Origin: Pseudoalteromonas luteoviolacea
GTDB taxonomy: Bacteria > Pseudomonadota > Gammaproteobacteria > Enterobacterales > Alteromonadaceae
DNA: 64,000 nucleotides
Assembly: GCF_018100925.1 (NCBI RefSeq)
Contig: NZ_JAGJEH010000003.1
Span: forward strand, 62,001 to 126,000
Direction: 5' to 3'
A program made the position numbers and the translations under genes. Positions 26,812-37,400 of this stretch are shown in pieces; within the stretch, counting starts at the first letter, position 1; every line of letters starts with the position of its first letter. The notes under the pieces are model-generated. The model ran no database searches. It had not been told where the DNA came from and saw nothing but the letters and a program-made list of their open reading frames with translations.

Positions 26812-29223
26812 TTAATTCGTATGAAAGACCAAAGCCGGTTTTGTATTCGCTATTTTGTATGTGTGATAACTTGTTATCAGCGTCGTCAATACCGCTGAAG
26901 CAAGCCCGATATATACAAACAATGAAGGTTCCAGCATGATTCGATAACTAAACTCACTGAGCCAACGACTTGCAAACATGTAAGCAACGGGCCATGCAAG
27001 CAAATTAGCAAGCAGTAATAATTTCAAAAAGCCGAGATTAAATAACACTGTGATATCCCATGCAGACGCGCCGACCACTTTACGTACGCTGATTTCTTTT
27101 TTCTGGTATTTCGTCGAATAAGACACCAATCCAAATACGCCAAAACAAGAAATTATGGTTGTCACAATAGCTAGGGCGACCATCACCACACGATAGCTCT
27201 CCCATTGCTCAAACCCGCGCGCTAAATCATCCTCGATAAATGATCTAACAATTGGATATTGTGGATAGATGCTATTCCATGTGCTGTCGATATGTGCAAG
27301 ACCATCTGCAACCCCATTTTCAGACAACTCTACTGATGCATGGACAAAGCCATTGGTCTTCACCAAAAACAGATAAGGTTTGATTGGCCCATGGCCTGCC
27401 AGCATATGAAAATCTTCGACAACACCGACAATTTTATAAGAAAAAGGCAAACGAGAAGGCTGTATTCTATCTATGCTTTGGTTGATGGCCTCATTGGCAC
27501 TGGCAAAACCGAGCTTTCGCATGGCCAGTTCATTGATGATGATATTAAATTGACTTGCACCACTGTCCGGTCCGGGATCAACTAAATCAGATGGGTGCTC
27601 TTTAGAAAATAACCGACCTGCCAAGAGTTTAACGTCATAGCTGTCAAAAAACCCGTGGTCCATATCAAGTCTATTTAATGAGATGGCGCTTGTTTCACTT
27701 TCCCCTTTCACGGCGTAAGTGCCCAGCAAATTGTAATCCTGTGCCGGGACGCCCGTTGAGCCGCCAACACTCAAAACATCAGGATGTTTTTCAAGTTCAG
27801 CTTTAAGCGTTTTGTAGTGAGGCGCAATATCGGTCCAATGGATATTATCGATCACCACCACGTTTTCTTTTTCAAACTTCAAGTCCATATGTTTTAAAAA
27901 GCTGACTTGTTTATATATGATCAATGTCACGATGACTAAGCCAACAGAGACAGAAAATTGTAGTAAAACAATTGCCTTTCTCACCCACATTGAACCCTGC
28001 CCAAATCTCATCATACCTTTGAGTACATGTGCTGGTTGAAACTTAGATAGCATAAACGCAGGATACGCACCTGATAGCAAACCGGTGACCAAACAAAGAA
28101 ATACAAGCCATCCGATTTGCCCCACATTGCCCAATAAATCTAATACCATTGATTTTTGAGTCATGGCATTTACAAGTGGTAAGAAGTAATAAGTCACAAT
28201 GAGAGCAAACAGTAAGGCAAAAAATGCAAGAATGAGTGATTCAATTATAAATTGAGCAAAAAGATCCCTTCTACTGGCACCTACTGCCTTTCTGATCCCC
28301 AGCTCTTTGGCGCGCTCCGCACCTCTGGCGGTTGCCAAATTAACCACATTTGCACACGCCATCAATAAAATCGCCAGCGCCACCGCTGATATAATATAAA
28401 TTATCTGTAATCCTTTGCCGTCTTGTGCGAGTAGGTTAATACTGGCGACGGGCTTTAGTTTAAGCTCGACTTTAGTAGAGAGAGCCTCAGGTGCATTGGC
28501 AGCAACAAGCTGAGTAATTTCCCGTTCAATTGCATCAGGATCAGCCCCCGCGGTTAACTTTAAATAACTGCTTTGGTTTGCATAGTCCCAGTTTATTATG
28601 CGATCGCCATACATTTGTTTAGCACTATCCATTGATGCAAATAAACTAAAAGTGAGGTGAGAGTTATTCGGGATGTCTGCGATGACACCTGAGACTTGCA
28701 TTTGATGTTTTCCATCCAACCACACCATTTGATGCAATGCGTTGCCACTGGGAAATAACTTGTTTGCCATTGTCTCTGTGATGACAACTGAATTCGGCTG
28801 CTGGAAAGCACTTGCTCCATCTCCCGCAGTGAACTCCAAGCCAAATACATCAACGACATTCGGATCCGTAAATAACAAATTTTCGTAAAAACGATTGTCA
28901 TTTGCCGACACTAAAAAGTTAAAGTGACCAAATCGCGTTGCACTTTCGACTTCAGTTTGGTTGCTCTCGATTAAAGGAACTATTGGCCCAAATGTATATT
29001 GTGTGTGAGTCCGATCGCCATTGCTAAAGCTGCGGTTCATCTCGACTCGGTATATGCGCTCAGAGTCCTGCCAAAACCCATCGTATTCAAACTCATCATT
29101 AACATACAGCCCAACTAACAGAACGCAGGCAAGTGCAATTCCCAAACTAATAATATTTAGCAGTGAATACAGTGGGCTATGTACAAGCCGCTTAAGTGAA
29201 AAAACTATCGTATCTAACGTCAT
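26812..29223 (-). CDS. ABC transporter permease, MacB_PCD/FtsX type, 8 transmembrane segments
   Basis: 803 residues. One transmembrane helix at ~17-40, a large periplasmic domain, a first FtsX block (~275-440, including LGIRKAVGASRRD), a second periplasmic domain and a second FtsX block (~690-795, including ISVRKVVGASAWD). This duplicated form is longer than E. coli MacB and has no fused ATPase; the ATPase is the separate gene 12 bases upstream. With the HlyD-like adaptor it should form a MacAB-type tripartite efflux pump using a TolC-like channel encoded elsewhere. Such pumps expel peptides from the periplasm rather than the cytoplasm, which would fit secretion of a product matured in the periplasm. 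A 167-base gap follows before the FAAL gene; it contains TCAAATT-N14-AATTTGA at 26678-26705 and no clear terminator. Confidence 0.92.
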   Translation of the reverse strand: MTLDTIVFSLKRLVHSPLYSLLNIISLGIALACVLLVGLYVNDEFEYDGFWQDSERIYRVEMNRSFSNGDRTHTQYTFGPIVPLIESNQTEVESATRFGHFNFLVSANDNRFYENLLFTDPNVVDVFGLEFTAGDGASAFQQPNSVVITETMANKLFPSGNALHQMVWLDGKHQMQVSGVIADIPNNSHLTFSLFASMDSAKQMYGDRIINWDYANQSSYLKLTAGADPDAIEREITQLVAANAPEALSTKVELKLKPVASINLLAQDGKGLQIIYIISAVALAILLMACANVVNLATARGAERAKELGIRKAVGASRRDLFAQFIIESLILAFFALLFALIVTYYFLPLVNAMTQKSMVLDLLGNVGQIGWLVFLCLVTGLLSGAYPAFMLSKFQPAHVLKGMMRFGQGSMWVRKAIVLLQFSVSVGLVIVTLIIYKQVSFLKHMDLKFEKENVVVIDNIHWTDIAPHYKTLKAELEKHPDVLSVGGSTGVPAQDYNLLGTYAVKGESETSAISLNRLDMDHGFFDSYDVKLLAGRLFSKEHPSDLVDPGPDSGASQFNIIINELAMRKLGFASANEAINQSIDRIQPSRLPFSYKIVGVVEDFHMLAGHGPIKPYLFLVKTNGFVHASVELSENGVADGLAHIDSTWNSIYPQYPIVRSFIEDDLARGFEQWESYRVVMVALAIVTTIISCFGVFGLVSYSTKYQKKEISVRKVVGASAWDITVLFNLGFLKLLLLANLLAWPVAYMFASRWLSEFSYRIMLEPSLFVYIGLASAVLTTLITSYHTYKIANTKPALVFHTN

Positions 29224-29235
29224 GAATCACCCAAA

Positions 29236-29925
29236 TCAGCTCGCTATACTTTGCTCAAGAGAGCCCGAAACCAGTTTACCGTCCAACAAGGTCAAAATTT
29301 GATTGGCATATTGGGCATGCGCTTCGGAGTGTGTCACCATGATCACCGAAGTACCTGTTTTATTGATATCAGAAATCAATTCCATGATCTCTCTACCGAG
29401 GTTACTGTCTAAATTACCTGTTGGCTCATCCGCTACGATGAGCTTGGGCTTATTCACCAAAGCACGGGCGATTGCAACGCGCTGTTGCTGCCCTCCTGAG
29501 AGTTGCCCAGGATAGTGCTTGATACGATGATCCATGCCCACTTTTTTCAGTATTTCTAGTGCCAGCTCCTTTCTTTTTGCCTTGGGCATTTTATGATAGA
29601 GCAAAGCTACTTCTACATTTTCAATCACCGACAGCTCATCGATCAAATTAAACTCTTGGAACACCACACCTACATGCTCTTTTCTTATTTTGGCAAGCTG
29701 GCTTTCTTTGTAGTTTGCTATCTCCTCTCCCATAAATTCATACTGCCCCTCAGAAGGCGTATCCAGCATGCCAAGCACATTGAGAAGTGTAGATTTACCA
29801 CAGCCAGACGGTCCCATGATTGCCATAAACTCCCCTTGAGGCAGAGAGAGGTTTATATCACTTAAGGCCGTTGTTAAGATTTCGTCTGTGCGATAATGCT
29901 TTGAAATATTTGTTAGTTTTATCAT
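29236..29925 (-). CDS. ABC transporter ATP-binding protein (MacB/LolD type)
   Basis: 229 residues, a stand-alone ATPase. Walker [10 protein letters not shown] at 38-46, Q-loop VVFQEFNL near 88-95, signature LSGGQQQR at 142-149 and Walker [13 protein letters not shown] at 162-173 are all intact. The wording is that of the MacB/LolD/FtsE group. It should power the FtsX-type permease 12 bases downstream. The adaptor gene upstream is 119 bases away; that gap carries a 7-bp inverted repeat (GAGCTTG/CAAGCTC) of unknown meaning. Confidence 0.95.
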   Translation of the reverse strand: MIKLTNISKHYRTDEILTTALSDINLSLPQGEFMAIMGPSGCGKSTLLNVLGMLDTPSEGQYEFMGEEIANYKESQLAKIRKEHVGVVFQEFNLIDELSVIENVEVALLYHKMPKAKRKELALEILKKVGMDHRIKHYPGQLSGGQQQRVAIARALVNKPKLIVADEPTGNLDSNLGREIMELISDINKTGTSVIMVTHSEAHAQYANQILTLLDGKLVSGSLEQSIAS

Positions 29926-30044
29926 TTGAATTCTATCAGTTTGTTATATTAGTTTTTGACATAAATTGAACAATAAAATATTGCACGAGCTTGCGTTCCA
30001 CTATCAAACAAGCTCTCCATGGTCGGTGGTAACCCAGCTTTGAA

Positions 30045-31295
30045 TTACTCGAGGATCACGGTTTCCGAGTCAAGGAAGTTTGCGTACGATGAAGAAATGA
30101 TTTTTTCGTCAATTGCTAACCCGGAAATGACTTCGACATATCGATCGTTTTTACGACCTAATTTGACATGTCTTTTAATCGCTTTGTGATTTTCAGGATC
30201 CAGCACAAATACCCACTTACCGCCCGTATCCTGATAATATGCGCCGTTGTGTACCATTAGGGATGATACTGGCTCTGAGAGTTCGAGCTTTACAATGAAA
30301 TTTTGACCGCTCGTGATGTCTTTGGGTTGCTGATCAGTGAAAGTCAGATCAACTTTAAATGTGCCATTGATAATTTCTGGATAAACTCTATCTACAGCAA
30401 CCTGATATGGTTTCCCTTGATATTGGATACTGCCTTTTACGTGCTCTTTGACTTTAGATACATAAAACGATCCAACCTCCGCGACAATCTTAAACCTGTC
30501 GATTTGATCAAGTTTGCCTAAGTGCTCACCTGGTGACTTTGACTCTCCTAGTTTGATATCTAAAGACGTAACCTGACCAGATATGGGCGCCTTCACAATG
30601 AGGTCATCCAAACTCGCTCGGATTATATTTAAATGCGCTTTAAGACGTTGCTCACTTTCTTGAAGTTGCTGGACCTTTTCCCCTCTGACACTATCTTCAC
30701 TTTCTTGTTCTTGTCGGATAATAGCCAGCTGGTTAGTTTTAAACTCTAGCTCTTCTTTTACCGCTTCAACGTCATCTGTACTAACATGCCTCTGGCTAAC
30801 CAAACGCTGATAATTCTTTAACTTACGAGTCAGTCGTTTGATATCGTATTCTATTTCGTTGCGTTCTGTTTCAAGGTTTAGGCGTTTGCTGTCAATTGAA
30901 AGTCGAGTATTTGTATTAATATCTAACTGCTCACTGACACGTGCTTCTTGAGAATATACTTGAAGTTGAAATGCGGTATTTTTGAATTCAATGATTTTTT
31001 GCCCAGCTTCAACAAAGTCGCCTTTTTCCACATATAGTTTCTCGACAATACCACCTTGTATCGCATCCAAGTAAACTGTATTAAGTGATTCAGCAGCACC
31101 ACTCACTGGCGCCACATTTTCAAAGCTACCTTGTATAACTGTTGATGTAGTTACCCTTTCAAGCTTAACCGACGAATAATCACCTAAGTTATATTCATTA
31201 TAAAAAACAATTACGCCACCTAGCAAAACACATACACCAAGCGCTTTGCCTAAAACCTTCTTATAATCGGTTTTCTTTTTAACTACCACATCCAT
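30045..31295 (-). CDS. Efflux periplasmic adaptor (HlyD/MacA family)
   Basis: About 416 residues from the ATG at 31295 (MDVVVKKK), preceded by GGGTGG seven bases upstream; an in-frame GTG at 31334 would add 13 residues and has no ribosome site. One membrane anchor lies at ~17-34, then a split lipoyl domain (VYLDAIQGGIVEKLYVEKGD... and ...DLIVKAPISGQVTSLDI) around a long coiled-coil hairpin (~120-230), then beta-barrel and membrane-proximal domains. It bridges the FtsX-type permease to an outer-membrane channel. The three-gene set resembles MacAB or PvdRT, the latter being the pyoverdine recycling and export pump. Confidence 0.92.
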   Translation of the reverse strand: MDVVVKKKTDYKKVLGKALGVCVLLGGVIVFYNEYNLGDYSSVKLERVTTSTVIQGSFENVAPVSGAAESLNTVYLDAIQGGIVEKLYVEKGDFVEAGQKIIEFKNTAFQLQVYSQEARVSEQLDINTNTRLSIDSKRLNLETERNEIEYDIKRLTRKLKNYQRLVSQRHVSTDDVEAVKEELEFKTNQLAIIRQEQESEDSVRGEKVQQLQESEQRLKAHLNIIRASLDDLIVKAPISGQVTSLDIKLGESKSPGEHLGKLDQIDRFKIVAEVGSFYVSKVKEHVKGSIQYQGKPYQVAVDRVYPEIINGTFKVDLTFTDQQPKDITSGQNFIVKLELSEPVSSLMVHNGAYYQDTGGKWVFVLDPENHKAIKRHVKLGRKNDRYVEVISGLAIDEKIISSSYANFLDSETVILE

Positions 31296-31359
31296 ATAAC
31301 AACCACCCAAAACACAAAAATTAATTTTGTGCACATTTATTATTTTTATTATTTTTATG

Positions 31360-31420
31360 GTTACTGCCGTTTTATGTTCAAAAAACGGCAGTAACTTAGC
31401 GTAAAGTTAAGTGACTTTAC
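31360..31420 (-). repeat. Two consecutive intergenic hairpins
   Basis: Between the PKS-NRPS stop (31429) and the adaptor start are two inverted repeats: GTAAAGT/ACTTTAC (31401-31407 and 31414-31420) and a perfect 14-bp stem GTTACTGCCGTTTT (31360-31373) with its complement at 31382-31395. The minus strand has no T-run after the second stem, so it is not a textbook terminator. A stability or processing element that sets transporter levels against synthetase levels is possible. Confidence 0.6.
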
Positions 31421-31428
31421 TTTATAGA

Positions 31429-34400
31429 CTAAAGCTCAAATTCAATTAAATTTTCGTGCTCTAAATCAGTCTCGCCATTTTCATTTTGTTCAACAATGTT
31501 AACACTGTCGATCAGGGCAGAAATTGATTCTACACTACTATATTCAAATATCAACTTCGTCTTTATCTCGAAACCAAACTCAGTCATTAACTTATTTACA
31601 ACATTAATTGCCAGTAAGGATTGCCCCCCTAAAGCAAAAAAGTTAGAGGTGACGCTAATGGTTTTTAAGCCTAATACTTCAGCCCAAATATCATGAACAA
31701 CTCGTTCGGTTTCTGTTCTCGGCTCAATATATTCTTGTTGTGTTTCTTTCAATTTTAATTTGAGAGCTTCTTTATCAATTTTACCACTTACATTTCGAGG
31801 TATATCATCTATAACCGTATATACGTTCGGGATCATATATGCTGGAAGCTGATTAATGAGCGTCTGTTTAACATGAGTAAATAACTTCTCTTTATTCACA
31901 GAATCTTCAAGTACTAAATAAGCCACTAAATATTGTTCTGCGCCTTCTTTTTCTGCCAATACAACGGCTTCTTTAATACCATCAAATGCATTTAAACAGA
32001 CATCGATTTCAGACAGTTCAACTCGCAAACCGCGTAATTTAACCTGTCGGTCTTTACGCTCCATAAACTCCAATGATCCATCAGGCATCCAGCGGCAAAT
32101 ATCTCCGGTGCGATACCAGATATCCTTTTCACCTTGCACCAATGGATTTGATATAAAGCTTTTTGCCGTTAGCTCAGTATTGTTTAGATACCCTCTCGAC
32201 ACTCCGGCGCCACCGGCATATAACTCTCCAGGCACACCGATTGGCTGAGGTTGCTGTTTTTCATTTAAAATACACAGTGCCATGTCGTTAAATGCAGCCC
32301 CGATATTACTGATCCCTAACTCGATATCTAGCTGTGATATCTCTCTGGCCGAGGCATACACTGTCACTTCAGCAGGTGCCCAAACATTAAAGAAACGGGG
32401 CCTATTTTGCGTGTCTAGCTCGTACCATGGTCGCAGCATTTTAAAGTTCAGTGCTTCGCCAGCTAGATTCACGTTTACGAGCGACAGTGCATGATTTTTA
32501 ACGTCAAATAGCGATTGCAGCGTGTAAAACGCTGAAGGTGTCATGGATAAATGAGTCACCTTTTCATCAACCAACAAACGATAAAGGTCGCCCATGTCTT
32601 CAATTAAAGTATCGGGAATGAGCACCAATTGCCCACCATGCAGCAGACTTCCCCACATTTCCCAACCTGACACGTCAAATACATACGAGTGGAATGCACA
32701 CCCAATATCATGTGCGGTTCGCTTCATGGCCGTTGGGCAAGCATCAAACAAGCGTGTCATATTGCGATGCTCAATCATAATCCCTTTAGGAGTCCCTGTA
32801 CTGCCTGAGGTATAGATGATATTTGAAAGCTGAGACGGTGTGACTTTTATATCGAGGTTCGCTGGCGAATAGTCCGAAAATAAGGTGCTATCTTCAGTAT
32901 ATACCGTACTTACTCCTTGCAGCGGATAAGCAAAAATGTCTTCTGCACGGGTTAAAAGAAGTTCAGCCTGCGATTCGCTCAGGATTAGTTCAGTGCGCTG
33001 CTGTGGCAGACTAGGATCGATGGCTACATAGGCCCCACCCGACTTAAGTACAGCCAAAATTGCAATGTACATTTCAAATGAGCGACCCAAGCACAGTGCA
33101 ACCACTTGTTCAGAAACAATCTGGTGATGTTCAATCAAGTAATTAGCTAAGCGGTTTGCTCTGTCATTTAACTCGGCATAAGTGAGCGTCTCGCCATCGA
33201 GCTTTAAAGCGATGGCACTAGGTAATTGCGCTGCGGTCTGTTCAAATAGTGTGTGTAAACACCACTGAGAGCCGCTAGATAAAACATCTGTCACCTCATT
33301 ACTACTTAGCTTCAGATCCGCTTGCTGCTTTTCCACAGACTCAGTAAACAGTGCTTTTAACTGATGTAGGTTTTGCAAATTATCAAGGACAAGTGATTCG
33401 TCAACTCCAAAGTCGACAAGACAAGCGATTTCATTCACACCACTGGCCGCTATCTTTTCAACAGTTGGCTTACAACTATCCACCGTGCCCAATAAAGCAT
33501 TTGAATGATAATATCGCATAAACGCGCGTTCCGTAATCGCATTGAGTTCGTCAGACTGATTTAAGTCCCCTGATAAAACCATATCTGCGGACTCGCCAAC
33601 CAATCTTGCTATTTCCTGTGGTGATCCGGCCGAGGTAACCAAATAGCGTTTAAATGGCTCCTTCACGTGGTCAAAGATCACAGCTTCATTCTCAGCAATA
33701 AAGGTATGAGCCAGTAGCGTGACAGTGCCGTGCCCCATATGACCGGCCTTTTTCCATGCATCACGATATGCCGCAACTTTATCAGCAAGATCATCAAGAG
33801 ATTGCCCAAGTAGATGGGTTAAGACATTTTGACCCGCCTGACCTGCCCTAATGAACGCGTCAACATGGCCAGCAGTTGTTGTCCAAATCGGTATATCGGT
33901 TTGAATAGGGCGAGGCCTGATACTCACCTCTTCGATTTTCCCATTACCCGATGGCATTTCTAGCGTCTCACCTTTCCACAGAGACTTAACTGTTTTAATC
34001 CCCGCTTGCAGGTCATCTCTACGGCTTTCATACCCTTGCGGTGCAAGCACAAAATCTTGTGGAGACCAACCTGCCGCAAAACCAAGCCCAATTCGGCCTC
34101 CTGAAATATTGTCGATGACCGACCAGTCTTCAGCCACTCGAACAGGGTTGTGGAGTGGTAACACACAGCTGCCGGCTCTGATCTTGACACGTTCAGTCAT
34201 GCCCGCAATGGCTGCCGCAGTGATCGCAGGGTTGGGAAACAAGCCACCAAACGCGCCAAAGTGGCGCTCAGGAGTCCACACTGCTTCAAATCCATGTTGA
34301 TCTGCAAATTTAGCCCCTTGCATCAGCAGATTGTACTTACCTAGACGACTGTCACCGGCATCGTTTGCAAAAAAGAACAAACTAAAGTTGACACTTTTTT

Positions 34401-37400
34401 CGCTACCCTCAATCTGCTGCTCACTTGCTGTTAGTTGGTTGTATACGGAGTGAGATAAGCTGCCCTCACTATCCGTATGCCAATCTACATACTGGGTTGA
34501 CTTTTCTTGCTCAGATAGCATCGGCAGCGCTCGGATCGTCTGACTTGGCTGCGCAATGATGCTTGAGAGCAAACATTCAAAGTTGTCAGCCATTCGCTCT
34601 ATTGTGTCAGCTCTAAACAAGTCTGTTGCGTATTCCCAAACACACTCAACCCCCGTATCTAACACTCTAAAATACAGTGTTAAGTCATATTTACTAAATG
34701 GCGCCGTAAATGGCACACTCTCGAATACCTGAGCTTGCTCTTCGTCAAAGTCACCTCTTCCCCCACCGACAGTCTGACTTTGATCCATATACACTAATTG
34801 TATCTGTGCAATAGGCTCGTAACTCAAACTGCGATTTGGATTCAATTCATCCACTAAGCTTTCAAATGGTAAATGCGAATTGGAATAGCACTTCAATAAG
34901 TTTTGCTTGGTTGTAGCTAAAAACTCGGAGAATGTTGGATCACCCGTCAAATCACTGCGCAATACTAAGGTGTTGACAAAAAAACCAACTAATGGCTCCA
35001 CTTCTTTTTGCAGTCTATTTGCAACTTGAAAGCCCACTATAATGTCATCTTCGTTGCTATAACGACCGATAAAGGAAGAAAATGCAGCCTGCATGGTCAT
35101 ATACAAGGTTGTCCCTTGCTCTTGACTCAAACGGTTGAGCCCGCCAAGCACGTTATTGCCAATGGTTTTAATGTACTGAGCGCCGCGATAGCTCTGATAC
35201 TTTGGTCTGGTAAAATCGGTTGGTAAATTGTTTACATCAGGGGCGTCCAATAGGTACTCTTTCCAAAATTCAATTTGATTAGCCAGTTCATTTTGCCCTA
35301 ACCAACGGGATTGCCAGTCGGCATAATCAATATATTGAATTGGAAGTGGTGGCAGGTCATGGGCTTCACCTTTAGTATATGCTAGGTAAATCTTACTCAT
35401 TTCTTCAACGAGTATATTGACCGTCCAGTTGTCCGAGCAAATATGATGCTGACTGATACACAGGATGTCACGATGTGCATCAAACTTAATCAAAAATGCT
35501 CTTACCATCACGCCATCTTCTAGCGGCGTTGGCTCCAACAAAAACTCGTCAAATAGGGCTCTTGCGGCATCCATTCTTTCTGACTCACAAACATCACTGA
35601 CGTCTCGCGTAATAATCTCTACATCGCAATTGTCCGTAATTTGCTGTACTGGCTGACCATTTACATTGCGATAGCGCGTTCTCAAAATGCTGTGTCGATT
35701 GACTATTTCAGACAGCGTCTTCTTCATTGACGCGATACAAACGTTTTTAATAAATACGCAAAAGGCGTTGTTGTATGCGGACAACCCATCTTCCAACTGA
35801 GAAATCATCCACAATCTTTGCTGTGAAGTGGAAAGGGTTGATAGCTCGGTTTTACCCGTAGCATAAATTGGTGGTAACACGAGGTCGTGCGCGCTTGCAT
35901 CTCGCTTTTTTTGAATTTCGTCTGCTTGTTCAGCAACCGTCGCCAGGGTGAATATGGTATCAATAGACAACTCAATTTCAAATGTCTCTCTGATCTCCGT
36001 GATAACTCGAATGGACATCAGAGAATCAACGCCCAAATTTAGTAAGTTGTCGTCAATTTTCAGCGTGTCGTTCGCAAGATATTTTGACCAAATAGCCAAT
36101 AACTGGCTTTGTATGCCAGTCAATCCAGCATCACTTGAAACCAAGCGCATCGACTGTACTTGGTGTTCTTCTGCATGTGTGACCTCATCATGCACTTGGC
36201 TAGATTGCGGCGTTGTGTTGACCGAGCCAATGCGCATCAACTCCGGCGCGTAATAACAAGTATTGGCAAATGGGTAGGTTGGTAGCGCGACTCTACAGCG
36301 CTGCTCTGCATCATAAAACTTGGTCCAGTCAATATCGTAGCCAGCCAATTGCAATTGGCTTAGTGACGCCAACAAAGCACTTTCAGCATGTTGAACATGC
36401 TGTTTTGCACTGCGCGTCGTTGCGATAGACACCGCTTGTGCGCCATTTCCAACTCCATTTTGCGCCACCAGCTGAGAAAGCGTATTTCCCGGTCCCAATT
36501 CAACGCAAATGACATCGGGATCTTTGAGTAACACCTGTGCACAGTCTGCAAACTTTACGGTGTGACGCAGATGTTGCTCCCAATAAAGCGGCGTTTGAAC
36601 TTGCTCGCTATCAGCCCAGTCGCCTGTCAAATTAGATAAAAAAGGCGTGTGAGGCGCATTCAGTGCAATGTTTGACATACACGCTTTAAAATCACTCAAT
36701 ATCGGCTCAAGGTGTGCAGAGTGCATAGCATGAGAAGTATGTAATTGAGTCGCACTGATTTGCTGTTCTTGCAGCTGGCGTTGCAGCTGTTGAATTAATT
36801 CTTTGTCGCCTGACACCACAACTCTGTGCGGTGCATTGAGCGCCGCAATAGCAAGCCCATCACAGATGTAGCTCTCCACCTCTTCTAGCTTGGCAGCGAC
36901 TGCCAGCATAGCCCCTTCTTGCATAGACGCAACCAACTGTCCTCGTTTTGCCACGATAGTCAGTGCATCTTCATAGCTCATCACACCCGCAGCACATGCG
37001 GCAACGTACTCCCCTAAACTATGGCCAAGAAATGCTTTTGCATCACAGCCCCAGCTAGTGAATAGTTCAAATAACGCATATTCAAATATAAACAGTGCCG
37101 GTTGCGCATATTCCGTCGCAATCAACTCTCTGGCTTCATATTCATTGGCTGGGTAAAGCATCTCTTGTAACGCAACACCCGTACTTTGCTCATACAGATC
37201 AAACCCTTTTAACATTGAAGCTTTAAATACGGGCTCTGTGTCGAAAATATCCCGCCCCATATTAATGTATTGAGCCCCTTGGCCTGGAAACAAAAAGCAC
37301 AATGTCTTTGTCTTAGACTGCTCTATCTGAGTGTGTTTGGTCTTACCTTGTAGTTGAGTCTTCAAATCATCAAGGTTTTTCGCCACAAAATTTGATTTGA

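Noticed and set aside
30045..31334. Longer start (GTG at 31334) for the efflux adaptor
   Set aside because: No ribosome site, and the extra residues are unlike an N-terminal cytoplasmic tail; the ATG at 31295 has GGGTGG upstream.
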